Notes: generated by a model not told the origin, from the sequence alone. Counted from the first letter of the stretch, positions 15,229 through 24,655 are shown. The stretch is DNA of 64,000 nt from Prevotella corporis DSM 18810 = JCM 8529 (GCF_000430525.1 NZ_KE387156.1:1-64000), one strand, 5' to 3'. Translations and numbers: made by a program.

Positions 15229-16587
15229 TTAAATTATAGTGTCCAGGAGTATCTCACCAATCGTTGGATGGATGTGGATGATATCCCTCAAGTCGTCAAG
15301 CGTGGCGTCGTTGTTCATCAGTACAGCAACTTCTTGAATGATGTCAGCTGAATGCGCACCGAATATGTGGCATCCGATAATTTTGCCCTCTTCGTTCGCA
15401 ATCACTTTCAGCATTCCTTCTGTTTCTTCCATCGCCAATGCCTTTCCGTTGGCACGGTAGAAGCCTTTCTTGACAATGCACTTGATGCCGTCTTTCTTGC
15501 AGGCGTCCTCAGACATGCCTACAGAACCAGCTTCTGGATAGGTGAATACGGCTGCCGGCATGATATCGAAACGGATTTTATCCTCTTTGTTCAATATCTT
15601 GTTTACAACGCGCATGCCTTGGAAACTGGCAGCGTGGGCCAGCATTTGCTTGCCGTTGACGTCACCGATGGCATAGACCCCTGGTATGTTGGTCTCGTAG
15701 TTGTTATTGGTTTCAATGCCTTGCTTGATGCAGTTGATGCCAGCTGCCTCAAGACCGAGTCCCTCAACGTTGGCTGCTCTGCCAGTGGCTATGAGCACTA
15801 TGTCAGCGGTAATCTGCTTATCTTGACCTTTCTGGTTGTAGCTGATGACCACTTGCTTGTTATCCGCTGTGGGCTCGATACTGCTTACACCACTCTGTAA
15901 ATTGAAGTTGATACCTCTTTTCTCCATCGTCTTGCGAAGACGCTTAGCAATATCTGAATCCATGGTTGGTAAGCACTCTTTCAAGAACTCAATAACCGTA
16001 ACCGTACTACCGAAAGTCTCGAAAGCTGAGGCAAGCTCCAGTCCGATAACACCGGCGCCGATGATAGCCATTGAATTGGGAACATGATCGATGTCCAACA
16101 GTTCGGTTGACGTCATGACCTTGTTCTTCAATGCTTCGCCCTCTGGTGAGTCGAGTGCCGGAATGAAAGGTAACATACGGGCATGCGAACCAGTCGCAAT
16201 GATGATGTAGTCTGCGGTCATCTGTGTACCGTTCACCTCGATTACTTTTTTGTCGATGAACTTTGCTTCACCTTCTATATAGGTAATTCCTGGCTGGGAG
16301 AGAAGTCCTTTCACACCTTCACGGAGTTGATTGATAACCTCGGCTTTGCGTTCTTGGATGCGATTGAAATCAACGTGTCCGCCACCAACGCACGAAAGCA
16401 ATGGGTTACGGTACAAATCGGCATCGTGAGCAAAGCTCTTGGTCGGAATACATCCCTCATTGAGACAAGTTCCGCCCGGATGTCTCTTCTCGATAATGGT
16501 CACCTTGAGACCATTTTGGGCAGCATGTACTGCTGTATGATAGCCTCCAGGACCCGCACCGATGATAATTAAATCGGTCTTTTCCAT
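15229..16587 (-). CDS. lpdA: Dihydrolipoyl dehydrogenase (glycine cleavage L-protein / E3)
   Basis: This flavoprotein reoxidises dihydrolipoyl groups with NAD+. The 452-residue product shows the FAD-binding GAGPGGYHTAVHAAQNG, the redox disulfide motif GGTCLNEGCIPTKS, the NAD-binding GAGVIGLELASAF, ATGRAANVE, AIGDVNGKQMLAHAA and the catalytic HIHPTIGE at the C-terminus. Its position as the last gene of the gcv run, 24 nt after gcvPB, marks it as the L-protein for GcvH. It may also serve other 2-oxoacid complexes. Confidence 0.95.
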   Translation of the reverse strand: MEKTDLIIIGAGPGGYHTAVHAAQNGLKVTIIEKRHPGGTCLNEGCIPTKSFAHDADLYRNPLLSCVGGGHVDFNRIQERKAEVINQLREGVKGLLSQPGITYIEGEAKFIDKKVIEVNGTQMTADYIIIATGSHARMLPFIPALDSPEGEALKNKVMTSTELLDIDHVPNSMAIIGAGVIGLELASAFETFGSTVTVIEFLKECLPTMDSDIAKRLRKTMEKRGINFNLQSGVSSIEPTADNKQVVISYNQKGQDKQITADIVLIATGRAANVEGLGLEAAGINCIKQGIETNNNYETNIPGVYAIGDVNGKQMLAHAASFQGMRVVNKILNKEDKIRFDIMPAAVFTYPEAGSVGMSEDACKKDGIKCIVKKGFYRANGKALAMEETEGMLKVIANEEGKIIGCHIFGAHSADIIQEVAVLMNNDATLDDLRDIIHIHPTIGEILLDTII

Positions 16588-16611
16588 AATATTTTAGTTA
16601 TTTAGGTGTTG

Positions 16612-18087
16612 TTACTTGTTCATTGCCTGACGATAGTTGAGGATAGGCTCCTTGGCTGCCAACACGTCATCTACACGACCGATTGGTGTATTATGAGGAG
16701 AATCCTTTACTTCATTAGGAATTTCACGAGCCTCCTTGGCAATTTTGTGCATCACCTCAATGAAGCCGTCGATGGTTTTCTTGCTTTCACTTTCAGTTGG
16801 CTCAATCATCATGGCCTCGTGGAAGAGGAGTGGGAAATAAATTGTAGGAGCGTGGTAGCCATAGTCGAGCAAACGCTTGGCAACATCCATGGTTGTTACT
16901 TCCGTACTCTTGTCTTTCAAACCGTCGAATACAAATTCGTGCATGCAGATGTCATCAATTGGCAATTCGTAATCATCCTTCAACGATTCCTTGATGTAGT
17001 TTGCATTCAATGTTGCGTAAGGGCCGACCCACTTGATGTTCTCCTTTCCGAGTGTGAGGATGTAGGTATAGGCGCGGAGAATTGTCAGGAAGTTACCCAT
17101 ATATGGTCCGACGTGGATGTTTTCAACAGTGAAGTCGCTGCCATGCTCTGGCAATACCACATCGAAGCCTTTTTCTGTTTTGATGACATGTGGCTTTGGC
17201 AAGAATGGCACCAAGTCTTTGCGAACACCAACAGGGCCATCACCAGGACCGCCACCTCCGTGAGGGGTAGAGAAAGTCTTGTGAAGGTTGATGTGCATAA
17301 CGTCAAATCCCATGTCGCCTGGACGTGCAACGCCGAGCAGAGGGTTGAGGTTCGCTCCGTCATAGTACATCAAACCGCCGTTTTCATGTATCAATTTCGC
17401 AATCTCAGGAATTTCTTTCTCGAAGAGACCAAGGGTATTAGGATTTGTCATCATCATACCTGCAATGTCGTCGCCCAGCAATGGCTTCAAGTCTTCTACG
17501 TCAACCAGTCCTTCTGGAGTACTCTTCACTTCAACAATCTCCAGGCCACAGACAGCTGCGGATGCTGGATTGGTGCCGTGTGCAGAGTCAGGGATAATCA
17601 CTTTGGTACGTTTCATGTCGCCGCGGCTTTGATGGTATGATCTGATAATCATCAAACCTGTCAGCTCACCATGTGCACCAGCATATGGATTCAAAGTAAA
17701 ATCATACAGTCCCGAAATGCTTGCCAACGCTTGCTGCAGGTTGTACTCAACTTCCAGCGAGCCTTGAACTGTGTTCAGTGGCTGAAGGGGATGAATACCT
17801 GTGAATGCAGGCATGGCAGCTATCTCCTCATTGATGACGGGGTTATATTTCATTGTACAAGATCCCAATGGATAGAATCCGTTGTTAACTCCAAAGTTAT
17901 TGCCGCTTTGGTTTGTATAGTGTCTAACGACCGTCAATTCGTCGCATTCTGGGAGTTCTGCGTCTTTCTCACGCTTCAAGTTGCTTGGGAACTCATAGTT
18001 TCCAAATTCGTTCTTGGGTAGGCTATAAGCTTTTCTTCCTGGCTGGGAAAGCTCAAATATCAAATTGCCATATAATCTATTGTTCAT
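16612..18087 (-). CDS. gcvPB: Glycine dehydrogenase (decarboxylating) subunit 2
   Basis: This is the PLP-bearing half of the two-subunit P-protein, which decarboxylates glycine and passes the aminomethyl group to lipoylated GcvH. The 491-residue product has the Schiff-base lysine in NLHKTFSTPHGGGGPGDG. It also has PDSAHGTNPASAA, MMTNPNTLGLFE and YYDGANLNPLLG upstream. The split into PA and PB is the normal alternative to the single GcvP chain, so this is not a frameshift. It lies 54 nt after gcvPA and 24 nt before lpdA. Confidence 0.95.
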   Translation of the reverse strand: MNNRLYGNLIFELSQPGRKAYSLPKNEFGNYEFPSNLKREKDAELPECDELTVVRHYTNQSGNNFGVNNGFYPLGSCTMKYNPVINEEIAAMPAFTGIHPLQPLNTVQGSLEVEYNLQQALASISGLYDFTLNPYAGAHGELTGLMIIRSYHQSRGDMKRTKVIIPDSAHGTNPASAAVCGLEIVEVKSTPEGLVDVEDLKPLLGDDIAGMMMTNPNTLGLFEKEIPEIAKLIHENGGLMYYDGANLNPLLGVARPGDMGFDVMHINLHKTFSTPHGGGGPGDGPVGVRKDLVPFLPKPHVIKTEKGFDVVLPEHGSDFTVENIHVGPYMGNFLTILRAYTYILTLGKENIKWVGPYATLNANYIKESLKDDYELPIDDICMHEFVFDGLKDKSTEVTTMDVAKRLLDYGYHAPTIYFPLLFHEAMMIEPTESESKKTIDGFIEVMHKIAKEAREIPNEVKDSPHNTPIGRVDDVLAAKEPILNYRQAMNK

Positions 18088-18141
18088 TTCTTCAATAATT
18101 TAATGTTTTAATTAAAAACTTTTAGGTTAAAGTAGGATGGA

Positions 18142-19452
18142 TTAGAGCAAAGCCACGAGTGCTTCTATCTCTTCCTTTGTACGCTTTTCTGTCACAGCTA
18201 CCAGCAGTTGGTCGTCGCCAACCTTCACACCTGGAAGGATTCCCTTCTCGATAGCTTTGTCATAGAATGCGTCACGGTTCTCAATTTTAACCAAGAATTC
18301 ATTGAAGAATGGCTGTTTGTAAACCAATTGAGCCTTACCTGTTGCCGTCATCTTGTCGCATAGGTAGTGTGCGCCGTCGAAACTTGTCTTGGCAGACTCC
18401 TTTACACCTTCTTTTCCCATGAGTGACATATAGATGGTAACGAAAAGGGCCATCAAACTTTGGTTGGAGCAGATGTTTGATGTTGCCTTTTGTCGGCGGA
18501 TATGTTGCTCGCGTGCCTGTAATGTAAGTGCGAACACGCGCTGTCCGCGAGTATCCTTTGTCTGTCCGACGATACGACCTGGCATCTTACGCATCAACTT
18601 CTTTGTTGTACACATGTAACCGGCATAAGGACCGCCGAATGCCATTGGGATACCGAGACTCTGAACATCGCCAACGGCAATGTCTGCACCCCATTCTCCT
18701 GGTGTCTTCAGCAATGCAAGATCGGCGGCCACACTGTTGACGATGAAAAGCGCCTTGCTCTTGTGGCAGATATCAGCGTACCCTGTGAAGTCTTCGGTGA
18801 TACCATAATAATTAGGTTGCTGAACAATAACACCCGCTACACCGCCCTCTGCTATTTTTTCTTCGAGGTCTTTCGAGCTGGTTACACCGTCATTGTTTTT
18901 GATTGCAACCAGTTTGATGTTCTGGAAATGAGCGTATGTCTTCAATACGTCAACAATTTTCGGATCGATTGTTTCAGAATACAGGATTGTATTATTCTTA
19001 CTTGAGGATGCGTTGGCTACGAGCATAGCCTCGGCTGTTGCTGTAGAGCCGTCGTACATTGATGCGTTGGCAACGTCCATGTTGGTCAGTTCGGCAATCA
19101 TGCTTTGGAACTCAAAGATGTAATGCAAGGTTCCCTGTGAGATTTCAGCCTGATACGGAGTATAAGACGTGAGGAACTCAGAGCGCTCAATGATACTTGG
19201 GATTGCACTTGGGGTATAATGGTCATACACACCAGCACCAGCAAAGCAGGTCATCAACTTGTTCTTGTCGCCCAAAGCGTTGAAGAAGTTTCTGATTTCC
19301 AGTTCGCTCTTTGCTTCTGGGATGTCGTATTCGCCTTTGAAACGTAAGGCATCAGGAATGTTTGCGAAAAGGTCGTTGATGTTTTTCACACCAATTTTCT
19401 TGAGCATCTCCTGAGTTTCTTCTTCTGTATGTGGAAAGAATTTAAAATTCAT
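18142..19452 (-). CDS. gcvPA: Glycine dehydrogenase (decarboxylating) subunit 1
   Basis: This is the partner subunit of GcvPB in the P-protein of the glycine cleavage system. The start at ATG 19452 (MNFKFFPHTEEE) gives 436 residues and matches the family; an upstream in-frame ATG at 19512 would add 20 residues rich in hydrophobic and aromatic positions that look like untranslated leader. Motifs include FAGAGVYDHYTPSAI, TPYQAEISQGTLHYIFEFQ and MPGRIVGQTKDTRGQRVF. The 113-nt gap to gcvH carries a strong stem-loop. Confidence 0.94.
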   Translation of the reverse strand: MNFKFFPHTEEETQEMLKKIGVKNINDLFANIPDALRFKGEYDIPEAKSELEIRNFFNALGDKNKLMTCFAGAGVYDHYTPSAIPSIIERSEFLTSYTPYQAEISQGTLHYIFEFQSMIAELTNMDVANASMYDGSTATAEAMLVANASSSKNNTILYSETIDPKIVDVLKTYAHFQNIKLVAIKNNDGVTSSKDLEEKIAEGGVAGVIVQQPNYYGITEDFTGYADICHKSKALFIVNSVAADLALLKTPGEWGADIAVGDVQSLGIPMAFGGPYAGYMCTTKKLMRKMPGRIVGQTKDTRGQRVFALTLQAREQHIRRQKATSNICSNQSLMALFVTIYMSLMGKEGVKESAKTSFDGAHYLCDKMTATGKAQLVYKQPFFNEFLVKIENRDAFYDKAIEKGILPGVKVGDDQLLVAVTEKRTKEEIEALVALL

Positions 19453-19486
19453 GTTTCTCGTATTTAAATAGGTTAGGGTTTCATAA

Positions 19487-19546
19487 AAGCTTATAGCTGC
19501 TTTCTCCCACAAGTATTACTTTGAGATGGAAAACAGCTATAAACTT
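19487..19546 (-). promoter_or_regulatory. Stem-loop in the gcvH-gcvPA gap
   Basis: On the minus-strand RNA AAGTTTATAGCTG pairs with CAGCTATAAGCTT over 13 bp with one G-U, enclosing a 34-nt loop that holds a smaller CTC/GAG stem. No T-run follows, so it looks like an RNA processing or stability element inside the operon rather than a full terminator. Confidence 0.55.
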
Positions 19547-19565
19547 ATAAAGTGTTGTTTATTGA

Positions 19566-19946
19566 CTATTTTGCACAGAACTCTTCGTAAGCTTTTGCAT
19601 CCATGAGCTTGTCTAATTCAGACTTATCTGAAAGTTCAACCTTAACGATCCAGTTCTCGTAAGGGTCTTTGTTCAGCAATTCTGGCTCATCTTCGAGTGC
19701 TTCGTTGATTTCAACGACCTTACCAGAAACTGGAGAATTGAGGTCAGAAGCAGCCTTTACGCTCTCTACTGCACCAAAGCCTTCTTCGATTTCAATTTCG
19801 TCGTCAACTTCCGGCATGTCAACATAAACAACATTACCAAGTGCATGCTGAGCGTAGTCTGTGATACCGATGTAAGCGCAATCACCTTCAACCTTTACAT
19901 ACTCGTGTGACTCTGCATAGAAGAGTCCTTCAATAACTTTTGCCAT
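19566..19946 (-). CDS. gcvH: Glycine cleavage system H protein
   Basis: GcvH is the lipoylated carrier that shuttles the aminomethyl group between P, T and L proteins. The 126-residue protein has the lipoylation lysine in GAVESVKAASDLNSPVSG near residue 64, preceded by DYAQHALGNVVYVDMPEV, and ends with the usual acidic helix. The length matches the family. It lies 85 nt after gcvT. Confidence 0.96.
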   Translation of the reverse strand: MAKVIEGLFYAESHEYVKVEGDCAYIGITDYAQHALGNVVYVDMPEVDDEIEIEEGFGAVESVKAASDLNSPVSGKVVEINEALEDEPELLNKDPYENWIVKVELSDKSELDKLMDAKAYEEFCAK

Positions 19947-20031
19947 TTTATTTTATTTTTATTTAGATTTATCTTGATATGAAAGATGGAGGAGTTGGGT
20001 TCGTACTCCTCTGTTTAATGATGTCGAAATA

Positions 20032-21117
20032 TTATTTCTTGTAGTTAGGATCGTAGAATTTCTTCTTGCCTACGGTTGCAGGGAAGAACTTCTTTCTGAT
20101 TTGAACCTCTACGCGGTCGTCCATCTTGATGTCGGCATCGCACAATGCTACGGCGCAGCTCTTCTCAACTGAGATGAGTTTGTAGCCAGTTGTGATTTCG
20201 CCAACTTCCTTGCCGTCTTTGAACACTTTGTATCCATTTCTTGGTATTGCGTTGTCGTCGAGCCAGATACCGCGCAAGCGTTTTGCAGGACCCTCTGTCT
20301 TTTGCTTCAAGAGTGCTTCCTTGCCGATGAAGTTTTCTTTGTCGAACTTCACGAACATTGACAGACCTGCCATCACGGGTGTGATGGTTTCTGAGAGTTC
20401 ATGACCGTACAATGGCATACCAGCCTCAAAACGAAGTGTGTCGCGGCAGCCGAGACCACAAGGGGTTGCCCCTGCCTCCATGAGCTGATCCCATGCCTTG
20501 CAGATGTAGTCGGGAGTGCCATAGAGTTCGAATCCATCTTCGCCTGTGTAGCCAGTGCGTGAGATAATGATATCAACACCGTCTTTCTGGAGCGTCTTAA
20601 CCTCGTAGAACTTCAGCTCCGAACAAGGTATGCCCAGCTTGCCTTCGATTATCTTCTCTGCGTCAGGTCCTTGGATAGCGAGTAGTGCATAGTCGTCGCT
20701 TGCGAAAGTGATTTCCACGTCGAAACCTTCAGAGTTCTTCTTAATCCATTCGCTGTCTTTCTCGATGTTGGCAGCGTTTACCGTCATAATGAAGCGGTTC
20801 TCTCCAATCTTGCAGATACATGTATCATCCACCACACCACCGTCAGGCATACAGAACATACCATAGAGCACCTTGCCTACAGCCAAGCCTGTTACGTCGT
20901 TGGTGAAAATATAATTGATAAACTTTTCAGCTTCATTGCCAGAGATGATAATCTCACCCATGTGTGAAACGTCAAATACTCCGCAGTGCTGTCTTACAGC
21001 GTTGTGTTCGTCGATAATGCTTGAATACTGAATAGGCATGTCAAAGCCACCGAACGGTGAAATCAATGCTCCTAATGCTACATGCTTGTCATAAAGGCAT
21101 GTTCTTTTGTTCTCCAT
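20032..21117 (-). CDS. gcvT: Glycine cleavage system aminomethyltransferase (T protein)
   Basis: GcvT releases ammonia from the GcvH-bound intermediate and makes 5,10-methylene-THF. The 361-residue protein begins with the typical LYDKHVALGALISPFGGFDMP, then VFDVSHMGEI, the folate-site TGYTGEDGFELYG and PCGLGCRDTLRFEAGMPLYG. It is the first gene of the gcv operon, about 45 nt downstream of a predicted start. No glycine riboswitch fits in that short leader. Confidence 0.96.
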   Translation of the reverse strand: MENKRTCLYDKHVALGALISPFGGFDMPIQYSSIIDEHNAVRQHCGVFDVSHMGEIIISGNEAEKFINYIFTNDVTGLAVGKVLYGMFCMPDGGVVDDTCICKIGENRFIMTVNAANIEKDSEWIKKNSEGFDVEITFASDDYALLAIQGPDAEKIIEGKLGIPCSELKFYEVKTLQKDGVDIIISRTGYTGEDGFELYGTPDYICKAWDQLMEAGATPCGLGCRDTLRFEAGMPLYGHELSETITPVMAGLSMFVKFDKENFIGKEALLKQKTEGPAKRLRGIWLDDNAIPRNGYKVFKDGKEVGEITTGYKLISVEKSCAVALCDADIKMDDRVEVQIRKKFFPATVGKKKFYDPNYKK

Positions 21118-21166
21118 ATTTGCTAGGTTTATAATTGTTTACTTGTATTTAGGCAAAATTTGCATG

Positions 21167-21197
21167 CAAATATAATAAAGATTTTATAATATACAAA
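21167..21197 (-). promoter_or_regulatory. Promoter of the gcvT-gcvH-gcvPA-gcvPB-lpdA operon
   Basis: On the minus strand TTTTG (21198-21194) and TATATTTG (21174-21167) are 19 nt apart. The predicted start lies about 45 nt before the gcvT ATG. Confidence 0.7.
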
Positions 21198-21393
21198 ATA
21201 ATCATGATGTTTTTATCTTTCATTTGTGTAAGAAGTTTAAAGATAAATTTAAAGATAATTCAAACAACTGATTTGTGATGCACTCCAATTCTTTTCGTTT
21301 GGAATGTGTTTTCTGAATCGTGACTTCTTGACGTTGCTGCCTTTTGTACTGTTCGGACAGTTGTTTTTGTCAAATATTTTCGCTATTTAGTTG

Positions 21394-21498
21394 CCGTTGC
21401 TGTCCTTTCGCAAACTGATTGGTTAGCGTTCACACTGCCGTAGGTCAGCTTTTACAGTATAATAGCTTACCTTTCGTTTGTCGGAATCTGTAATGCTG
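21394..21498. repeat. 22-nt phased palindromic array C (5 units)
   Basis: Cores CTGTC (21400), GTTAG (21422), GTCAG (21444), CTTAC (21466) and CTGTA (21488) keep an exact 22-nt phase although the sequences have drifted. Arms include CTTTCG, TGATTG, CGTAG and TAATAG. The array lies in the 601-bp gap between the gcv promoter and the 3' end of the TonB receptor gene. Besides it and a hairpin at 21641-21676, the gap shows only AT-rich DNA. Confidence 0.7.
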
Positions 21499-21640
21499 AC
21501 TGTCAGGTGCTTGTGCGTATTTCTGAAAAACCTTTGTTTGTCATGATTTTTTACTCTGTCTTATCTGAACCTCTTATCGCCCGATGGTCAACGTTCCAGT
21601 AGGCGCTGTGTGTCTTTTACTCATTTACCATATAACGAAT

Positions 21641-21676
21641 GATGCGAGAAAGTCTTGGTCAAGACAATCTCGCATC
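21641..21676 (-). terminator. Nested hairpin downstream of the TonB receptor gene
   Basis: GATGCGAGA (21641-21649) pairs perfectly with TCTCGCATC (21668-21676), and inside it GTCTTG pairs with CAAGAC. It lies 43 nt past the receptor stop. No strong T-run follows on the minus strand, so termination is inferred. Confidence 0.55.
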
Positions 21677-21718
21677 TGCTCAATTAATAATTCGAATATA
21701 ATCAGAGTTTACCTACGG

Positions 21719-23791
21719 TTACAAATTGATTGACAAGCCTGCTACCATCCAGACACCGGGTTGTGCCACATTGCCATAATCTACGTAGCTGCGATTGAGC
21801 AGATTGTTGCTCTCCACATAAGCCGTCCATTTCGGATTGTTCCAGCTCAGACGTGCGTCGATTATGCCGTAGGTGTGGTAGTTGTGGCGGTTGTTCTCAA
21901 CATCGATATAACTTCCCATACGATGTTGTAGTCGATAGTTGAGACCAAGGTCAAGCTGTCGCCACAGATTCATTTCCAAATTGGCCACGAATTTGTTTTT
22001 CAGATATTCCAAGGCATATTTGCTGACTATGCCGTCGTGTCCCTTCTCACTTTGGTTCAGATAACTGTATGCCATGCCGAGCTTCTTGAAGAAGTGCTGT
22101 GAGGGAAGAATATTGAGTAGGTTGAAATCCAATTTGGCCTCGAATCCCACGGTGTTAATCTTTCCGAAATTGACGCTCTTCCAGAGTATAGCCCCGTTCT
22201 CGTCGAGCGTTCCGTCGGAAATCCAGTCGATAAGATTCCTGTGGTGATTGTAAAAGACGCTGGCCTTTCCATTGATATAATGTGTGTTGTACTTCACTCC
22301 AGTCTCAAGAGCCGACAGTTCTTCAGGCCGCAGGTGCTTGTCGGCTTTGTGTCCGCCAACCGAATAGAAAAGTTCGGTGATCGACGGCATACGCAGTGAG
22401 GTGTTGTACGAGGCATATACTTTCCATACTTCTCCGATTCTGTAGCTGGCATCTACACCTGGGTAAACGCGCATGTTCATGTCAGCCTGGCTGTTTTTGA
22501 CAGCGATGATGCCAGCAGACAGTGTGAAGCGATTGAGAATGATATTGTGCTCCAATACAAACTGAATGTTTGTGCGGTTGATGCCATTGGTGTAGTCCCT
22601 GTCTGTTCCGTGAATGTGTTGCGGACGGTCGAGAGGCTCACCGAGATTGCCACTCACCAAGTTCTCGTGGCGCAATTCAGCACCGAAAGCCGTGCGCCCC
22701 AGTGTCCAGTCAAAGAAGGCATTCAGGTTCACCCCGTAAACATCCGTCCGGTGATAGTTGAAGGCATACTTCTCTGGGGCATTGCGGAAGAGTTCAAAAC
22801 GGTCCATGCTCCGGTTCCAATAGATGGATGGGCGGAGGTGGAAAAGTCCTTTCTTGTTTTCAGCCTGAATAGCGGTGAAGGTTTTGAACGTGTGCTCAAA
22901 CTGGTCATCGTATTTGGCACCGTAGAATGTATTGGAACCAAAGTCTTTCAAACTCATACCCGCATGCCAGCTTACGGCAATCTGTTCATCGTTGTAATTG
23001 CCCTGAAAGAAGGCCTTTCCGTTCTTGTAGTCGGCATTGAGACGTCCAGCTTTGTTGCGCAGATAACCATCGCTGCGGGTGTAGGAGCCTGAAATCTGAT
23101 TGTTCCACTTCCCTTTTGCAAGGTTGGCGCGTGCGCCTGTACTAAGATAACCGTAAGAACCGCCCTCAATTCGTGCAGAGAGTGATGTTTGTGGTGGAGT
23201 TTTAGTAACGATGTTTATCGCACCTAATAATGAAGATGTGCCATAAACTCTTCCTGCCGGGCCTTCGAGAATCTCTATTCTCTCTATTTCGCTCATCTCA
23301 ACCGGGAAGTCGAAGGCATTGTGTCCTGTCTGCGCATCCCCGATATTGACACCGTTCAGCAATACGGTGATTTGCTCGGAGTTTCCGCCACGTATGCTCA
23401 CGTCGGTCAATGCTCCGAGTGGGCCTTTCTGACGAACATCCACGCCAACGGCATACTTCAACAGGTCGTTTACACTTTGTACCGGCGCCGCCTGAATGTC
23501 TTCGCGGCTCAGTACAGTTACCATTCTCGCTTGCTGACTGATGGTCAGCGGCGCACGCGTGCCCATTACGCTCACTTCGTCCAACACTATATTCTTATTG
23601 GTGACTGTCGTGTCGCTGTTGATTCGATTTGTCTCGATGCTCACGCTGTTTGCTGTGGCATTTTGAAGTGTAGCGACACTTAGTACACCAATAATCACCT
23701 CCTTGCCGATTACGGCGAAGAGCGAATAGCTGCGGTTTGAGAAGTGGGTGAACTTCAGAACGTTGCGCTTTTTAATAATTGGTTTGTACAT
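21719..23791 (-). CDS. TonB-dependent outer-membrane receptor (BtuB-like)
   Basis: This 690-residue receptor imports a scarce ligand (cobalamin, iron complex or similar) using TonB energy. The start at ATG 23791 is chosen over an in-frame TTG at 23884. The N-terminus has a basic segment and the stretch FSNRSYSLFAVIGKEV before the hydrophobic part, an extended-signal style seen in some Bacteroidetes receptors. The plug domain shows VSVMGTRAP, SIRGGNSEQITVLLNGV, IERIEILEGPAGRVYG and GAINIVTK. The C-terminus alternates beta strands and ends in VAGLSINL. No B12 box or riboswitch is visible upstream, so the ligand is undetermined. Confidence 0.88.
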   Translation of the reverse strand: MYKPIIKKRNVLKFTHFSNRSYSLFAVIGKEVIIGVLSVATLQNATANSVSIETNRINSDTTVTNKNIVLDEVSVMGTRAPLTISQQARMVTVLSREDIQAAPVQSVNDLLKYAVGVDVRQKGPLGALTDVSIRGGNSEQITVLLNGVNIGDAQTGHNAFDFPVEMSEIERIEILEGPAGRVYGTSSLLGAINIVTKTPPQTSLSARIEGGSYGYLSTGARANLAKGKWNNQISGSYTRSDGYLRNKAGRLNADYKNGKAFFQGNYNDEQIAVSWHAGMSLKDFGSNTFYGAKYDDQFEHTFKTFTAIQAENKKGLFHLRPSIYWNRSMDRFELFRNAPEKYAFNYHRTDVYGVNLNAFFDWTLGRTAFGAELRHENLVSGNLGEPLDRPQHIHGTDRDYTNGINRTNIQFVLEHNIILNRFTLSAGIIAVKNSQADMNMRVYPGVDASYRIGEVWKVYASYNTSLRMPSITELFYSVGGHKADKHLRPEELSALETGVKYNTHYINGKASVFYNHHRNLIDWISDGTLDENGAILWKSVNFGKINTVGFEAKLDFNLLNILPSQHFFKKLGMAYSYLNQSEKGHDGIVSKYALEYLKNKFVANLEMNLWRQLDLGLNYRLQHRMGSYIDVENNRHNYHTYGIIDARLSWNNPKWTAYVESNNLLNRSYVDYGNVAQPGVWMVAGLSINL

Positions 23792-23964
23792 AATAATAGT
23801 TAATTTCTGAATCCTGTGCCCATATTCTAAAATAGAAGAAATGGTAGATTCTGAGCTGCAAAAGTATAAAAAAATATCTTTCAAACTAACTTTCGGCTAT
23901 ATTTTTGTTCCCTCAGCGTAATGAAACCAGGCGCATTTGTAAAAATTATTTCGCAAATGACTGA

Positions 23965-23993
23965 TTGTTTTTTTAATTTATTTGTTACTTTTG
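23965..23993 (+). promoter_or_regulatory. Promoter of xpt-pbuX
   Basis: ATTG at 23964-23967 and TACTTTTG at 23986-23993 are 18 nt apart. The predicted start near 23998 lies only about 12 nt before the terminator-like hairpin in the leader. Confidence 0.65.
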
Positions 23994-24009
23994 CAAGCAA
24001 ATTACGAAT

Positions 24010-24036
24010 AAAGGACTGGCATAAAGTCCTTTTTTT
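24010..24036 (+). promoter_or_regulatory. Terminator-like hairpin in the xpt leader
   Basis: AAAGGACT (24010-24017) pairs perfectly with AGTCCTTT (24025-24032) around a 7-nt loop and runs into a seven-T tract (24030-24036). It lies between the xpt promoter and the xpt ATG (24086), so it is a candidate attenuator of purine salvage. No purine or xanthine riboswitch aptamer fits in the 12 nt ahead of it. Confidence 0.65.
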
Positions 24037-24085
24037 ATTTCGCATGACATAGTCAAATAACATTTAATATAATAATTGAACATAC

Positions 24086-24655
24086 ATGAAAGCATTGATA
24101 GACCGCATTCTTAAAGAAGGAAAATGCTATGAGGGTGGAATACTCAAGGTGGATAAATTCATCAACCATCAGATGGATCCTAATCTGATGAAGCAGGTAG
24201 CTGTGGAACTGATTCGCCGTTATGCCTCAACTAATATCAATAAGATTCTTACTGTAGAGGCGAGTGGTATCGCACCAGCCATCATGATGGGCTTTCTGTT
24301 GGACTTGCCTGTGGTTTTCGCCAAGAAAAAGAAGCCTTCGACCATGTCGGACATGCTCTCGACCTCAATTTTCTCATTTACAAAGCAACGTGAGTACCAT
24401 GTTTGCATTTCAAAAGAATACCTTACGTCTGACGACAAAGTGCTTTTCGTTGATGACTTCCTCGCTTATGGCAATGCCGCCAAGGGTATAATCGATCTCT
24501 GTAACCAAGCTGGGGCTGAACTTGTGGGCATGGGATTCATCATCGAAAAGGCGTTTCAGAATGGCCGTAAGGTAATAGAGGAAGCTGGAATAAGGTGCGA
24601 GAGCCTTGCCATAATTGACTCACTGGATAATTGCGAGATAAAAATAAGGGGTTAA
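24086..24655 (+). CDS. xpt: Xanthine phosphoribosyltransferase
   Basis: Xpt converts xanthine and PRPP to XMP in purine salvage. The 189-residue protein is family length and carries the PRPP-binding motif [14 protein letters not shown] near residue 122, EASGIAPA in the first part and [10 protein letters not shown], a typical Xpt stretch. The pbuX gene follows after 6 nt, so uptake and salvage are co-expressed. The leader terminator suggests regulation by attenuation. Confidence 0.94.
   Translation: MKALIDRILKEGKCYEGGILKVDKFINHQMDPNLMKQVAVELIRRYASTNINKILTVEASGIAPAIMMGFLLDLPVVFAKKKKPSTMSDMLSTSIFSFTKQREYHVCISKEYLTSDDKVLFVDDFLAYGNAAKGIIDLCNQAGAELVGMGFIIEKAFQNGRKVIEEAGIRCESLAIIDSLDNCEIKIRG

Noticed and set aside
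16612..19452. gcvPA/gcvPB as a frameshifted gcvP gene
   Set aside because: The two-subunit form is a normal family variant; both parts have full N- and C-termini and a 54-nt gap.
21118..21200. Glycine riboswitch ahead of gcvT
   Set aside because: The predicted leader is only about 45 nt, too short for a glycine aptamer.
23792..24085. Cobalamin riboswitch for the TonB receptor gene
   Set aside because: No B12 box or fitting long leader is present on the minus strand; the region is short and AT-rich.
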